Shown here: positions 24,174-36,948 of the stretch, one piece after another
How the letters are laid out: every line of letters starts with the position of its first letter
Position numbering within the stretch: the first letter of the stretch is position 1
Source of the DNA: Chamaecyparis obtusa
Lineage: Eukaryota > Streptophyta > Pinopsida > Cupressales > Cupressaceae
Assembly (NCBI GenBank): GCA_027943335.1
Contig: BSBK01000871.1
Location: 818,501-882,500, forward strand
Direction: 5' to 3'
DNA length: 64,000 bases
The notes under the pieces: model-generated
What the model was told of the DNA's origin: nothing
Databases searched by the model: none
The model's input: the letters and a program-made list of their open reading frames with translations, nothing else
Position numbers and translations under genes: made by a program

Positions 24174-25160
24174 TTGTTAATAACTGAAACTATTGATATT
24201 CAAATGGATGAGAACAACACTGAGAAGATGATAAAGATTGGAAAATGTTTGAATCGGGATGAACGTGATCAGTTGGTTTCCCTTTTGCTTGAATTTAAGG
24301 ACATATTTTCTTGGACATATTCAGATATGTCGAGTATAGATTCTAAGATTGTTACTCATAACATTATTTTAAAACCAAATATGAAACCCGTGAAACATAA
24401 AATTCAAAAGATGAATCCACGAATTGCTTTATTAGTCAAAGGTGAAATTGAAAAATTATTGAATTTTGGATTTATCCGTTCTATTGATTACTCAGATTGG
24501 ATTTCAAATATTGTGCCTATTTCAAAAGGAGAAAATAAGATAAGGATGTGTACTGATTTCAGAGATCTAAATAAGGCATCCTTAAAAGATGATTTCCCAT
24601 TACCTAACATCGATATGATTGTGGATTCAACAGTGGGACATGCCTTGTTATCTTTTATGGATGGTTTTTTGGGATATAATTAAATCTTTATCACTCTTGA
24701 AGATCAATTTAAGACTGCATTTATAACACCTTGGGGAACCTTTTGTTGGGTCATGATGCCTTTTGGATTAAAAAATGAAGGAGCAACTTATCAACGAGCT
24801 ATGACTTTGATTTTTCATGATTACATTCATAAGATTCTTGAAGACTATGTGGATGATATCTTAGCAAAATCTATACAAAGAGAAGATCATGTTACTATTT
24901 TACAATAAATATTTGAGAGGATTAGAAGTTACAACATGAGATTGAATCCTAAGAAATGTGTCTTTGGAGTTGATTCTGGTAAATTATTAGGATTTATAAT
25001 CTCTAAGCAAGGCATATAAGTAGATACAGAAAAGATTGAAGCTATTGTTAATATGCCTCCTCCTAAGAATATTTCTCAATTACGAAGCTTACAAGGAAAA
25101 ATACAAGCTATTCGTCGCTTTATTTCTAATTTAGTAGATTGAACTATCCCTTTTACTTCA
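24174..25160 (+). pseudogene. Tat reverse transcriptase domain
   Basis: The block IKIGKCLNRDERDQLVSLL leads into palm and finger motifs: MCTDFRDLNKAS, DDFPLPNIDMIVD, LSFMDGFLGYN, then a TAA, FKTAFITPWGTFCWVMMPFG, and YVDD at 24846-24857. After it come NPKKCVFGVDSGKLLGFI and LRSLQGKIQAIRRF. The catalytic aspartates are kept. In-frame stops at about 24681, 24906, 25017 and 25140 mean no complete enzyme can be made. Confidence 0.85.
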
Positions 25161-25600
25161 TTGCTTAGAAAGGATACCACTTTCTCTTGGAATGATGAGT
25201 GTAAAAAATCTTTTGAGCAATTTAAGGAGTATCTTGCAAACCCTCCTATCTTGCAGCCAGCTAAATTTGATAAACCATTCCATTTGTACACTTTAGTGAC
25301 TTCAAAGGCCGTGAGTGCATTGTTAGCTCTAAATGATAATGATGGTAAGGAAAGACCTGTGTATTACATTAGTCAGACTTTACTTGATTACGAAACAAGA
25401 TATACAAATTTGGAAAGACAATGTCTAGCTGTAGTTTATTCATGTCAAAAACTTAGGCATTATCTTATAAATGCTGAAGTCAATGTGATTTTTAAATTTG
25501 ATCCTTTGAAACATCTTTTCTCACAAATTGATCTCTTTGGCTGGTTGGCAAAATGGGTGATGTTACTTACATAATTTGATCTTAATTTCATTTCTCAGAA
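25161..25600 (+). pseudogene. Tat RNase H domain (gypsy type)
   Basis: FSWNDECKKSFEQFKEYLAN and PILQPAKFDKPFHLYT lead to RPVYYISQTLLDYETRYTNL and ERQCLAVVYSCQKLRHYL, the standard gypsy RNase H. The first catalytic Asp (YxD in DAS motifs) is Thr here (LYTLVTSKAVSALL), so activity is doubtful. The frame ends at a stop near 25572. Confidence 0.75.
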
Positions 25601-25789
25601 GTCTATTAAGGGATAGGCTTTGACAGATTATTTGGTTGAAGCTCCTTGTCCTCACTTAGAACTACTTTAATAGAGTTCCCTTATGATAATATTCTAGCTA
25701 TTCAATAGGATGATATTTGGGAATCATATTTTGATAGGTCTAAATGTAAGACATGTTCTGGTGTGGGTATTATCTTGATCCCCCCTACA

Positions 25790-26130
25790 AAAAAAACCCA
25801 TCCCTTTATCATACAAATTAACCTTTCCTTGTACTAATAACATTGCAGAGTATGAAGCTCTTATAGCTAGCCTACGAGTGGCTTCATCCCTTAATATTAA
25901 ACATTTACAAATGTATGGAGATTCATAATTAATTGTTGAACAAATTAAAGGAGGATATCAGACTAAGAATGATAAAATGACACAATATAGAGATTTAGCT
26001 CTTAATGTGCTTTCACAATTCTCCTCTTATATGATTCAGACTTTACCTAGGAAGGATAATTGACATGTAGACACCATGGTAAGTGCAAATTCTTTGGTTT
26101 GTCTTGAGAATAATGCTGAAAACTTTCAAT
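25790..26130 (+). pseudogene. Second RNase H (archaeal-like, Tat-specific)
   Basis: The sequence CTNNIAEYEALIASLRVASS then LQMYGDS, a stop, LIVEQIKGGYQTKND and TLPRKDN matches the additional RNase H that defines the Tat/Ogre lineage. AEYEAL carries the catalytic Glu and MYGDS the Asp. Stops occur after GDS and after KDN. It separates RNase H from integrase. Confidence 0.75.
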
Positions 26131-26189
26131 TTACTATACAAACTCTTAAAAGCCTGCAATTTCTAAAAAGATTACCTCTGATTGTTTCA

Positions 26190-27466
26190 ATTTGCATTTG
26201 GATGAATGTTATTCACATATTTTTCATTTTTTGAAAGATGGTACTTTTCTTGAATCAACAACAAGGAACATGTGTAATCATATTAGGAAGCTTGCAACAT
26301 GTTACATCATTCTAGGAGATACGCTTTACAAATGCTCTTATGAAGGATTATTATTAAGATGTCTCAATAGAACTGAAATACTTGTAGCTTTGGCCTAAGC
26401 TCATTTTGGTTCTTGTGGGGGACATTTTGGTGGAAAATCCCTGGTTAATAAATTACTTTGAATGGGATATTATTGGAAAACAATGGAGCAAGATTCTTTC
26501 ATGTTTGTTAAGAAATTTCCTCAATGTCAACAACATAGTAATTTGATTCATGCTCCTGCTCATGAGCTTCGTAATCAAGTTTCTCCATGGCCTTTTAGTA
26601 TTTGGGGTTTTGACCTTATTGGAAAAATCTCATCAGCTTCTTCTCAAGGACATACTTACATTCTGACTGCTACAGATTACTTTACAAAGTGGGTCGAAGC
26701 TGTCCCTCTTTGTTCAACAACGATAGATGTTATTTATGCTTTCATCCTTAATAATATCATAACAAGATTTCATATTCCTTTGACGATAATTTTGGATAAT
26801 GGTACCTCTTTTAAAAATAAAGAAGTTGCGAAATTCTTGGAGAAATATTGAATTCAACATAGATTTTCAACTCCTTATTATCCTCAATCTAATGGACAAG
26901 TTGAAGCATCAAATAAAATCATTGAACAAATTTTGAGAAAAATAGTTAGTAAGCATGCGAAATATTAGCATACTCAACTGATCTATGTTTTATGGGCTTA
27001 TAAGACTAGTATTTGTACTACCACAGGTACTTCTCCTTACAACCTTGTCTATGGTACTGATGCTATTATGCCTTTGGAATTAGAAATACATTCTCTACAT
27101 GTTTCATTTCATGGGATAATTGATAAGCATACTTTTCGTGAACAACGCTTACAAGAGCTAGAAATGTTGGATGAATAATGAATACATGCATTAGAACATA
27201 TAAAAGCTTATCATAAATCTCTTCAGAAGCAATATAATCATAAGGTAATTGAGTGAACATTTGCGGTTGGTGATTTAGTCCTTTATGAGAATCAATGAAA
27301 TGTGAATGCTTTACCAGGCGAAAAAGGAAAATTTAGCCCCAATTGGCTTGGACCTTTTGTTGTTATTGAATATTTTGGTTCAGGTGCTTATAAACTTGCT
27401 GATATGGATGGTGTTTCTTTTAAGGAATCCATTAATATTATGCATCTCAAACGTTATTATCCTTAA
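26190..27466 (+). pseudogene. Tat integrase domain
   Basis: The N-terminal zinc region reads AHFGSCGGHFGGKSL and then KKFPQCQQH, where the first Cys of the CxxC pair is Phe. The catalytic core has WGFDLIG (first Asp), IILDNGTSF (second Asp) and NGQVEASNK (Glu). The C-terminal part reads FSPNWLGPFVVIEYFG and ends INIMHLKRYYP, stop near 27466. Stops at about 26396, 26459, 26849, 26966 and 27176 break it. Confidence 0.8.
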
Positions 27467-28024
27467 TTATATTTTTTATTTCCTGGTGCATTTATGTATT
27501 CCTTATAAAGTTTGTTTTATAGGTTATGTAGTTTTAGCAAAATTACATATTGAATATATTCATGCACTTTCTTTCTTTCTATTAAGTTTTATATTGATGA
27601 AAACAAAGTAATCAAACATAGAACTAATTAGTAGAGAAATTTTTTCATTCATCAAATTTTTTTTTCAAGTTCTGATACATATGTGGCCAATGGCCCTATT
27701 TATCACTACGTTTATCACTATGCTCTGAAGGCTGATGGCTCCTAGATCTCTCTGCCCTATGATCGAAAGAGGTAGATCTATGTGTCTGTGTGGGGCTCCT
27801 GGATATGCTCATACCCTATGGATGCTCTCGGGCACTCTGTAGCTCAGCTATCAACTTCTCCTCCCTTTCTCTACAAAATATCAACTCTCGTTGGATACAT
27901 GCAAAGATGTCAGCATGCCTGCTGGGATCTCTGCGACCAATGGAAGAATCTTGCTCATTGGCTGGTAGTTGGTAGGATATAATTGTATCCTTGAGAATCT
28001 TGGATACAAATCTCCTCCACTCCA

Positions 28025-28135
28025 CTATGCCAGTTGTATAATAAAAATACATTTACCAGTCTAGTATCTTTTCATTTTAAATCAAATTGCATATTTAATC
28101 AAATCTCATATTTAATCAAATCTCATATTTCATAC
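28025..28135 (-). other. Intron 2 of the PMD gene
   Basis: It is 111 bp, with GT...AG borders, very AT-rich, and holds a tandem ATTAAATATGAGATTTG repeat. Joining the flanks restores an open phase-1 codon (GDLVEWRRF). Confidence 0.6.
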
Positions 28136-29738
28136 CTAGGTCTCCCTCCTGGACGTCACTAAAATGTCTAGATGGTGGGGGCATAGAGTGAATACTCTCT
28201 CCATGCTCGCTATGTCTAGGCCTCGGTGGTGGTGTCTCTGTGTGGGGACATGGAGGCCATCGTGATCTCAGTGGTGATGCGTGAAAAATGTGTACGTCTA
28301 CACTAGTATCACCAGCTGGGGGCATCTCCTCTGCTCTCTCCTCTACTCTCTCCTCTTCAATGGGATCTCCCTCAGAGATGTGCTTCTCCTCATCTTTGAC
28401 ATCCTCATCCTCCTCTCCTATACCACTATCCTGGTGTGTCCTCTTTGAAAGACCTAGATCACGTATAGGATAATCCTCAGGGAAGATGGGGCGGATCCCC
28501 TACAGACTCCAGTACTTGATGTAATCCTAACTCATGCCTGAATAGGTCACATTTGATGGTACCTCTCTGTCCTCTATCTCATCTGCATCACTACCCTCTA
28601 TGTCTTCTATCGATGTTCAGTGCATGGTGTTGGGTCTCTGATAGTACCTTGTTGGATGTGCATAGCGAGGTACTACTCTAGGGACTCCCTGTAATAGGAT
28701 GAACTACCTCATCACCTGATCATAATATTATGGCATCACTATATGATTATGATGAACCTCTAGTAGCTTTCACCACTATGAATATATCATCTGGAATTGT
28801 GTATTAAACCACTCTATCATATGGAAATAGGGTCTCCATATCACATCGGTGCTCAAAATGCGGTCTAGATGTACCCTCCAATAGAAGATATCTCCAAACT
28901 ACCAAGCATCTCTCAGAGGATACACAAAGACTCTCGGTGTAATCTCATCTACCATCACTGGAACACCTTATGGATGTGTATATGCAAAATGCTCAAACAA
29001 CCAAATCTACAAGACTGTGCATATTGATAGACTCTCTCTCTGATATCTCACTAGCTGACCTAGCTCATGGTATAATTGGGCTAACATGTTGTGACCCCAT
29101 GAGAACACGGTCCTCCCCCTCTCCATCCTTTGTATAAGATGTGTAAGAGGTGTACAAAATAAAGTACCCTTTACATTGGGTAACACAACCAAGGATACTA
29201 TGCAAAGCATCACCCTTTGTACTAAAGGTGTAGGGCCCAACAGTATGGATGAAAATAGGACCTGATCTGACTAGGTCAGCATCTGTGGAACCCATCCTAT
29301 GTAATACTCCTTGTCTACATTGATCTCCTTAGAAACTCAATGTGCTCTAGGTCCGACAGTCTCACCTCAGACTGGAAGCCGCAAGATCTTGTAGAAATCC
29401 TCTAATGTCACTGTGATCTCTCTGGAGGGAAGATGGAAGGAGCATGTATCCTCATCCCACCTCTCTATCAAAGCTAATAGCAAGGCTCGGTGTATTATGA
29501 TCTACGGTAGGACTGATACCTAATATAGTCCCACATCTCTCAGTAACTGCATCTCATCATCATCAAGCTTAGACAACCTATCACTGACCATGCCTAAAAA
29601 CTCTCCAAAGGGATGCTCTCGAAGATGGACCGAGTCCTGCAAGAACAATCAAACATCATATCAGCCATCTACATCAACAAATCTACAAATCTAACTTGAC
29701 TAGGTCAAGGTCGACCTTAATTAGGTTAGGGATGACCT

Positions 29739-31224
29739 TGTTGGAAACTACAATTGAAGTAATTGTTGTATTGTCATTGATGTCAAACCTTAACTAGTAA
29801 GATTATTGCTATCTAAGAAAGTACTATATCTATTTGATTGTTGAGAAGGATTAGGGAAAGGTTGATAACAATAGCACCTAAGGAAAGGTTGAGTTATCTT
29901 GATACTTCAATGAGTACTTGATTATGTGGCACAATGATAAGATAATGTATTGCTTATCTACGTAAGAAGGAAGACTAAACAAGTAGGCTTAACTAAGCAA
30001 AAGTGAATAAATCTAGTTTAAGCCGAGTGATGTTAGTGTTGACCAAGCTAGTATATACTGAGTAAATTCAGTGTTGACTGAACATCAGTTAATTGCCGTG
30101 GAAGACAATATTAGCCAAGGAAACAATTTCAGTGGTGACCGGGCTACCCAGTGAAGACCGAGGAGTTGAGCACAGTATTGACTGAGCGTCAATAATTTAC
30201 ATTTGAGGAAGAATTCAAATTCCTAGCCAACATAGTTTAATTCTTGGATTATGTAAACCATGTTGACTTTATTTATTGATTTTATGGAAGCATTTAATGC
30301 ACTATAAACTATTTTATTGTAAATCAATTAAGAGATTTGAGATGTTTCTAGAAGGATGGATGAAGAACATAAAGTTGAAAGGATTCGATGAATTTGACCT
30401 AACCCTAAGATCTACGGAGGAGATTAAGCGGAAAAAGTTGGATCGACCTAATTGAGGAAGTATTAAGGAAGCCTAAGCATGAGGTTTAGAAGAGAGAGGA
30501 TGCTAGAGTTATTGTTGATGTTATTGACTGTATAAGCAAAAAAGGCTGAAGGAGAAGGAGTTGTGATTGTTTGAAGGGTTTTTCGAGCAGATCAATGATG
30601 GAGATGGAGATGGATCACAGTTAGTAAGCCAACATATGTGTACGGAATTGGATCTGTTATTTACAAAGTGAGTTGTATGTTTTCAGATCAAACATTGTTG
30701 TTACTTTCTAACCATTGTATCAGTTTGAAATCCTTTAATCAAGGTTGACCTAATAGTCATATGTATAAATCATTTGAACAAGGTTGCATTCTAATGGAAT
30801 GTATGTAAGTCCTTTAACAAGGTGCACTTCTAAAAGAGTGGTTGAAATCCTTTAACTAGGTCACACCTGACAGTGTGTTTGTAACCTTTGACAGGGTTGG
30901 CTTTTCACAGAGCTCACTTCAGAAGAGTGAAAATATCAGTAACATGTTACAAAGTGGTTTTTTTTCAAATTGGGTTTCCATTATAAATCCTGGTGTTAAT
31001 TCTTGTGTGAATGTTTTGGTTTGAACATTTTTGTGTTCTACAAGTTAAATACTATTGGATAGTGGGCTGCACTATTATATGTTTCTTTTATGTATTCAGT
31101 AATGACCGAGTAGTTGTTGGTTGTTAGATCTGATTTGTTGAAGAGTTTTGAAAGTTTATTTATACATTTGGACCTGAGAACAACTGATTCACCCCCCTCT
31201 CTGTTGTTCTAAATCATATTAACA
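29739..31224 (+). repeat. 5' LTR of copia 1
   Basis: It is 1486 bp, starting TGTTGGAAACTACAATTG and ending ATCATATTAACA. Relative to the 3' LTR it carries an extra 540 bp (30566-31105). Confidence 0.95.
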
Positions 31225-31226
31225 AT

Positions 31227-31237
31227 TGGTATCAGAG
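31227..31237 (+). other. Primer-binding site of copia 1
   Basis: TGGTATCAGAG two bases after the LTR is complementary to initiator methionine tRNA, the standard copia primer. Confidence 0.9.
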
Positions 31238-31290
31238 TTGTTGGTGCTTACAGAGAACAAGTTTAAAGGTACTTGAAGTAAATGATTAGG

Positions 31291-32594
31291 ATGTATAATA
31301 AGGAGGTACCAAAGCTAAATAAGGAGAACTGCCATGGTAGAGTCTAATGAAACTGCATCTAGCTAGTATTGGTGATTCAACAAAGTATTATGTTGAGCAT
31401 GACTATGTTACACCTGTTGCACCTTTGACTGCCAAGGAGATGAGAGCTAAACAAGAGCACAATCAAGCAATGTTGGAGATTGCATCTTCCCTAAGCTATC
31501 TTGAATTTGAAGACATCAAAGATTGTACTAATTCAAAGCAAATGTGGGACACTCTTGCAAACATCTATGGTGGTGACATAAATGTACTAAGGGCAAAAGC
31601 TGAAAGCCTGAGAGGTAAATTTGATGAAATGAAAATGCAAGAAGGTGAGAATATTGCTCAATATTGTGGTAGAATAAAAGAAGTTGTAAATTCTATTAGA
31701 GGAGCTAATGGAACTATTGATGATGAGAATGTTATTGAAAAAGTATTGAGAACTTTGCGTCCTATTTATACCATCAAAATTTCAGCAATTCAAGAATCTA
31801 GATGTAACCTTGGCAATGCTCTTACTTTGGAAAGTCTCATTGGTAAGCTTACTACTTTTGAGCTTTATAACTATGATAACTTCATTGTTGCTAATGTTGA
31901 ATCTGCATTTAAGTCACAAATAGTTTTGAGTAAGTCAAAGAAAGAAAAAGAAAGATGCATCAGTGAGAGTGAAAGTGAAAGTGACACATCTGACGAAGAA
32001 CTTGAGGATCTTGAAGCTCTTATGGCCAGAAGATTGAAAATGGGAAAAGGAAAGTATAAAGGTAAACTCCCTATCATATGTTTCTCATGTAATAAAGTTG
32101 GTCATATAGCTGCAATATGTCTTGACATGGATGACAAGGATGAGGAAAGAGATAGAAAGCACAAAGACAAAAGAGAAGAAAGAGGTTATCGAAGGTACAA
32201 GGACTACAAGGGAAAAGGTAAGAAATCTTGCTATATTGCTAAAGAAAAAATTGACATTGATAGTGATTATTTTGAAATTGAAGTAGTCTATGTTTCTATG
32301 AAAGATGAGTCTGATGAGGATGAGAAAAATGCACTTATATCCTATGTGAACAAAAATGATAAGTGGATTATTGATAGTGGTTGCTTACACCACATGACTG
32401 GTGAAAAAAGTAAGTTTGATACCTTAGATCATTACAAAGGTAGAAGTGTTAAATTTGGTAATGATGCACCATGTCCTATTAGAGGTAAAGGATTGATTAA
32501 GATGACTAATAAGATCACTTGTGAAAATGCTTATTGGGTTGAAGGTCTTAACTATAATCTGCCAAGTATTACACAGCTTAAAAGCACTGGCTAA
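31291..32594 (+). pseudogene. copia 1 gag and protease
   Basis: An ATG at 31291 opens MYNKEVPKLNKENCHG, and a frameshift near 31335 leads to the long frame 31347-32594 (415 residues). It contains the gag UBN2-like core (MWDTLANIYGG, LRGKFDEMKMQEGENIAQY), an intact CCHC knuckle CFSCNKVGHIAAIC (about 32080-32120), basic and acidic linkers, and the protease active site WIIDSGCLHHMTG near 32364. It ends LNYNLPSITQLKSTG. Apart from the early frameshift this is the best-preserved coding stretch in the window. Confidence 0.9.
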
Positions 32595-33620
32595 TGAGTG
32601 GAATTTCATCACAGGAAGGCCAAAATATTTGATGCCACTGGTGAACTAATTGGAAGTGGAGAACAAATAAGAGGTAATTTGTTCTATCTAGACCTATCTA
32701 AAGAGACATGTATGATTGCATAGCTGATGATATATGGTTATGGAATAAGTGGCTATGTCATGTTAACTTTGATAATCTAGCAAAAATTAGTAAAAAGAAG
32801 AAAGTGAGAGGACTACCAAGATTGAAGAAACCCGAGAATGTAATGTGCAAACAATGTCAGTTGGGTAAGATGACAAAGTCTAGTTTCAAGAGCAAGACTT
32901 TTACTTTTGAAAATGCTTTAGATTTGGTTCATACTGACCTTTTATGGACCTATGGGTGTACAAAGCTATTGTGGTGCTAGATATTTTATTATGTTTATTG
33001 ATAATTACACCAGAATGATGACCGTAATGTTTCTAAAAGAAAAATATGATGCTTTTCAAATTTTTAATTGGTATTTGGCTAAGGTTGAAAAGGAGACAAG
33101 TAGGAACCTGAAGTGTCTGAGATCTGACCGAGGTGGAGAGTTCATATCCAATGAGTTCAATCTATTTTGCAATGATAGAGGAATCAAGAGACAGATGTCT
33201 GCACCTAGAACACCTCCACAGAATGGTATAGTAGAGAGAAGGAATAGATCTATCATGGATTGTGCAAGGACACTGATGATTGAGAAGAATGTTGCACAAA
33301 AGTACTGGAGAGAAGCTATAAGTACAACTATTTATACCCTTAACTGAGTACAGATAAAAAAAGGTACAAATATTACACCTTATGAGTTATGGCATGGGTA
33401 TGTACCTAATGTAAAGTACTTTAGAATTTTTGGGAGCAAATGCTATATACTAAAAGACAATAGAAATGGAAAGTTTGATGCTAAAAGTGATGAGGGCATA
33501 TTCCTAGGTTATTCCACAAAATGCAAAGCTTACAAGTGTTTGAACTCTAACACTAAAAAAATTGTGGAAATTGTAAATGTCAAGGTTGATGAATATGTAG
33601 AGAAAAATTAACAGGAAAGC
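32595..33620 (+). pseudogene. copia 1 integrase
   Basis: LWNKWLCHVNFDNLAKIS is the GAG-pre-integrase block with the first zinc-binding His replaced by Asn, followed by CKQCQLGKM. The core has VHTDLLW (first Asp), LRSDRGGEF (second Asp) and PQNGIVERRNRSI (Glu). A frameshift at about 32960 and a TGA at 33345 interrupt it. Downstream PYELWHGYVPNVKYFRIFG and DEGIFLGYSTKCKAY mark the integrase tail. Confidence 0.85.
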
Positions 33621-33679
33621 AAGAGAGAACCAGAAGATTACATATCTTTTGTATATATAGAAGAAGGAGAGGTAAGTGA

Positions 33680-35513
33680 CAAACTTTCAGTTGATGCAGA
33701 GTCTTGGGTAAGAAATGCTGAGCATCAGGGAAACAATGCTAAGAGACAAGAAGAACATGTCAAGCGATAGGAGGATGCTGCCGAGTATCAGGAAGAGGTT
33801 GCCAAGCATTTGGAAGCCGAATCTGAAAATCTTATTGGTGAACCTGAAGAGAAAGAAGAAAAGAGAGAAGAACTTGTTTTGGCACAATATGTAAGGAGAC
33901 ATCACAAGCCTGAACAAATAATTGGAGACAAAGAAACTGGAGTTTTGACCAGAAGCAAGTTAAGAGACCCTACATGTTTACTGTGTGAATTTGAGCCTAA
34001 GACAACAAGGGAGGCACTAGAAAATGAAGACTAGATCCAAGCCATGTATGAGGAGATGGACCAAATAAAGAAGAATGATACTTGGAATCTAGTGCCAAGA
34101 CTAGAAAACAAAAATGTCATTGGAACAAAATGGGTGTTCAAAAATAAGCTAAATGAACATGGAAAAATCAAAAGGAACAAAGCAAGGCTGGTATGCAAAG
34201 GCTACGCACAAGAAGAAGGAATAGATTATGGGGAGATATTTTCCCTTGTAGCAAGATTGGAAGGAGTAAGAACTTTACTTGCATATGCTGCCTACAAAGA
34301 TTTCAAGGTATACCAAATGGATGTCGTCTGCATTTTTTAAGAAGTGTACATTGAATAACTTGAAGGATTTGTTGATCCAAACAAGAGACACATGGTTTGC
34401 AAACTGAATAAGGCACTATATGGATTAAAGAAAGCCCCCAGAGCATGGTATGAGAGGCTGCACAACTACTTGATACAGATTGGATTCTCAAGGACAAATG
34501 ACACCATCAATCTATACATGAAAGATGAAAAAGGTAAAGGAATCTTGTTGGCTAAGATTTTTGTAGATGATATTATATTTGGTGGACAAGATGCCCTGTG
34601 TAAGAAATTTTCAAATGAAATGCAAATTGAATTTTAAATGAGTATGTTTGGGGAGATCAAATTCTTTGTTGGTTTACAAGTATATTAGATGGAGAAAGGT
34701 ATTTTCATCACCCAGTCTAAATATGTTCATGAGATACTGAAAACCTTTATTATGGAGGATACAAGGCTAGTAAGTACTCCCATGGCTACTGGACAAAAAT
34801 TGTCTAAAAATGATGATGTTGTTGAAGTAAACTAGACTTTGTATAGGTCCATTGTTGGAAAACTGTAGTATGCTATTCACAGCTGACTAGATATTGCTCA
34901 AGTAGTTGGGATTGTGGCAAGATTCTCTGCCAATCCTAAGGAAACTCACATGATGGCTGCCAAAAGAATAATGAGATATTTGAAAGGGACTGTAGATTAT
35001 GGACTGTACTATAAGAAGCATGAAAGATTTGAATTGAGAGTCTATACTGATGTTGATTGGGCAAGAAATGTGGATGATAGAAAAAGTACAAGTGGTGGAG
35101 CTTTCTTTCTTGGATAGATATTAGTTTCCTAGACAAGCAAGAAACAAAATTGCATTTCCCAATATACAGCTAAAGCCGAGTATGTGGCTGCAGCAGTGAA
35201 CTATTCAAACTTGGTATGGATAAAGCAATTGTTGGTAGGCATAAAAGAAGAGATCACTAAACCAGTTGTCATCTACTATGAGAACACAAGTGCTATCAAC
35301 ATATCTAAGAACCTAGTGATGCACATAAAGACCAAACACATCACCATCAAGTATCATTACTTGAGGGAATTGGTACAAGATAAAGAGGACAGAATGGAAT
35401 ATGTGAATACAAAGGAACAACTAGCAAACATATTCACTAAAGCTTTACCTAAAGAAGCTCATGAATATCTGAGAGGAAAATTAGGGGTTCTTCCCCTAAC
35501 TGAGGCTACCTAG
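33680..35513 (+). pseudogene. copia 1 reverse transcriptase and RNase H
   Basis: An acidic linker with EAESENLIGEPEEKEEKREE precedes [55 protein letters not shown] and FVDD at 34560-34571. RNase H follows with DVDWARNVDDRKSTSGGA, YENTSAINISKNLVMHIKT and NIFTKALPKEAHEYLRGKLG, ending TEAT at 35512. Stops occur near 34032, 34338, 34635, 34686, 34834, 34866 and 35115, so the enzyme is dead. Confidence 0.9.
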
Positions 35514-35988
35514 TCAAGCTAGGAGCACTACATGAAATGTGTTGCAAAGAGTATCTGACAAATTGATGCAGAGATAAGTCACACTTTAGGAGCAGCCTAG
35601 AGTTGTGAAAAGTACAACAAAGCTGATAATCAGTCATAAGCAAAGATGATAGAGGGAGAAATATTGTTACTGAACTAACAAGATGACATCTACATCTAAA
35701 GGATGTATGTTTTAGTTGTTGCTTTGGCATTATTGTCAAAGAGGGAGATGAATAAGATGAAAACACATAGTGAGATTTCATGGAAGATCAAGTAAGAGGG
35801 AGAGATTCAGAGGAAAGGAACTAAGTAGAGATCAAGTGGATGTTATTGTGTGGATGGTCATGTAAGCAAAGTTAATTGATTCTAAATCAGAATGAAGCTA
35901 AGGATATTATAAACATTTCTGATGGACAAATAAGTTTTGGATTGGTTGGTGATTCATGTTCTATTCATATAGCGTTGCCATCAAAGCC

Positions 35989-36000
35989 AAAGAGGAAGAT
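35989..36000 (+). other. Polypurine tract of copia 1
   Basis: AAAGAGGAAGAT directly precedes the 3' LTR. A similar AAAGAGGGAGATG at 35738 is an upstream second tract. Confidence 0.85.
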
Positions 36001-36948
36001 TGTTGGAAAATGCAATTGAAGCAATTGTTGTATTGTCATTGATGTCAAATCTTAACTAATAAGACTATTTCTATCTAAGAAAGTACTCTATCTATTTGAT
36101 TGTTGAGAAGGATTAGGGCAAGGTTGATAACAATAGCACCTAAGGAAAGGTTGAGTTATCTTGATACTTCAATTAGTACTTGATTATATGGCACAATGAT
36201 AAGATAATGTATTGCTCATCTAAGTAAGAAGGAAGACTAAACATGTAGGCTTAACTGAGAAAAAGTGAAGAAATCTAGTTTAAGCCGAGTAATGTTAGTG
36301 TCGACCAAGCCAGTATATGTCGAGTAAATTCAGTGTTGACCAAACATTAGTTAATTTCCAAGGAAGACAATATTAGCCGAGGAAATAGTTTCAGTGGTGT
36401 CCAGGCTTCCTAGTGAAGACTAAGGAGTTGAACACAGTATTGACCGAGTGCTAGTAATTTACATTTGAGGAAGAATTCAGATTCGTAGCCAACATAGTTG
36501 AATTCTTGGATTATGTAAATCATGTTGACTTTATTTATTGATTGTATGGAAGCATTTAATGCACTATAAACCATTTTATTGTAAATCCATTAAGAGATTT
36601 GAGATGTTTCTAGAAGGATGGATGAAGAACATAAAGTTGGAAGGATTCGATGAATCTGACCTAACCCTAAGATCTACAAAGGAGATTAAGCAACAAAAGT
36701 TGGATCGACCTAATTGAGGAAGTATTAAGGAAACCTAAGCATGAGGTTTAGAAGAGAGAGGATACTGGAGTTATTGTTGATGTTATTGACTGTATAAGTA
36801 GAAAAGGCTGAAGGAGAAGGAGTTGTGACCGAGTAGCTGTTGGTTGTTAGATATGATTTGTTGAAGAGTTTTGAAATTTTATTTATACAACTAGACCTGA
36901 GAACAACTGATTCACCCCCCCTCTTGGTTTTTCTAAATCATATTAATA
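36001..36948 (+). repeat. 3' LTR of copia 1 with 540-bp internal deletion
   Basis: It starts TGTTGGAAAATGCAATTG and ends ATCATATTAATA. It equals the 5' LTR except that bases corresponding to 30566-31105 are missing. The junction falls at a shared TGA. Confidence 0.95.

Larger units (their letters stand above)
29739..36948 (+). mobile_element. Ty1/copia retrotransposon 1, nested in PMD intron 1
   Basis: LTRs at 29739-31224 and 36001-36948 are flanked by a perfect GACCT duplication (29734-29738 and 36949-36953). The primer site, gag-protease, integrase, RT and RNase H follow in copia order. The 3' LTR ends TA instead of CA and lacks 540 bp found in the 5' LTR. Stops and frameshifts break pol. 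It inserted within a run of GGTCAAGGTCGACC-like words. Confidence 0.95.
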
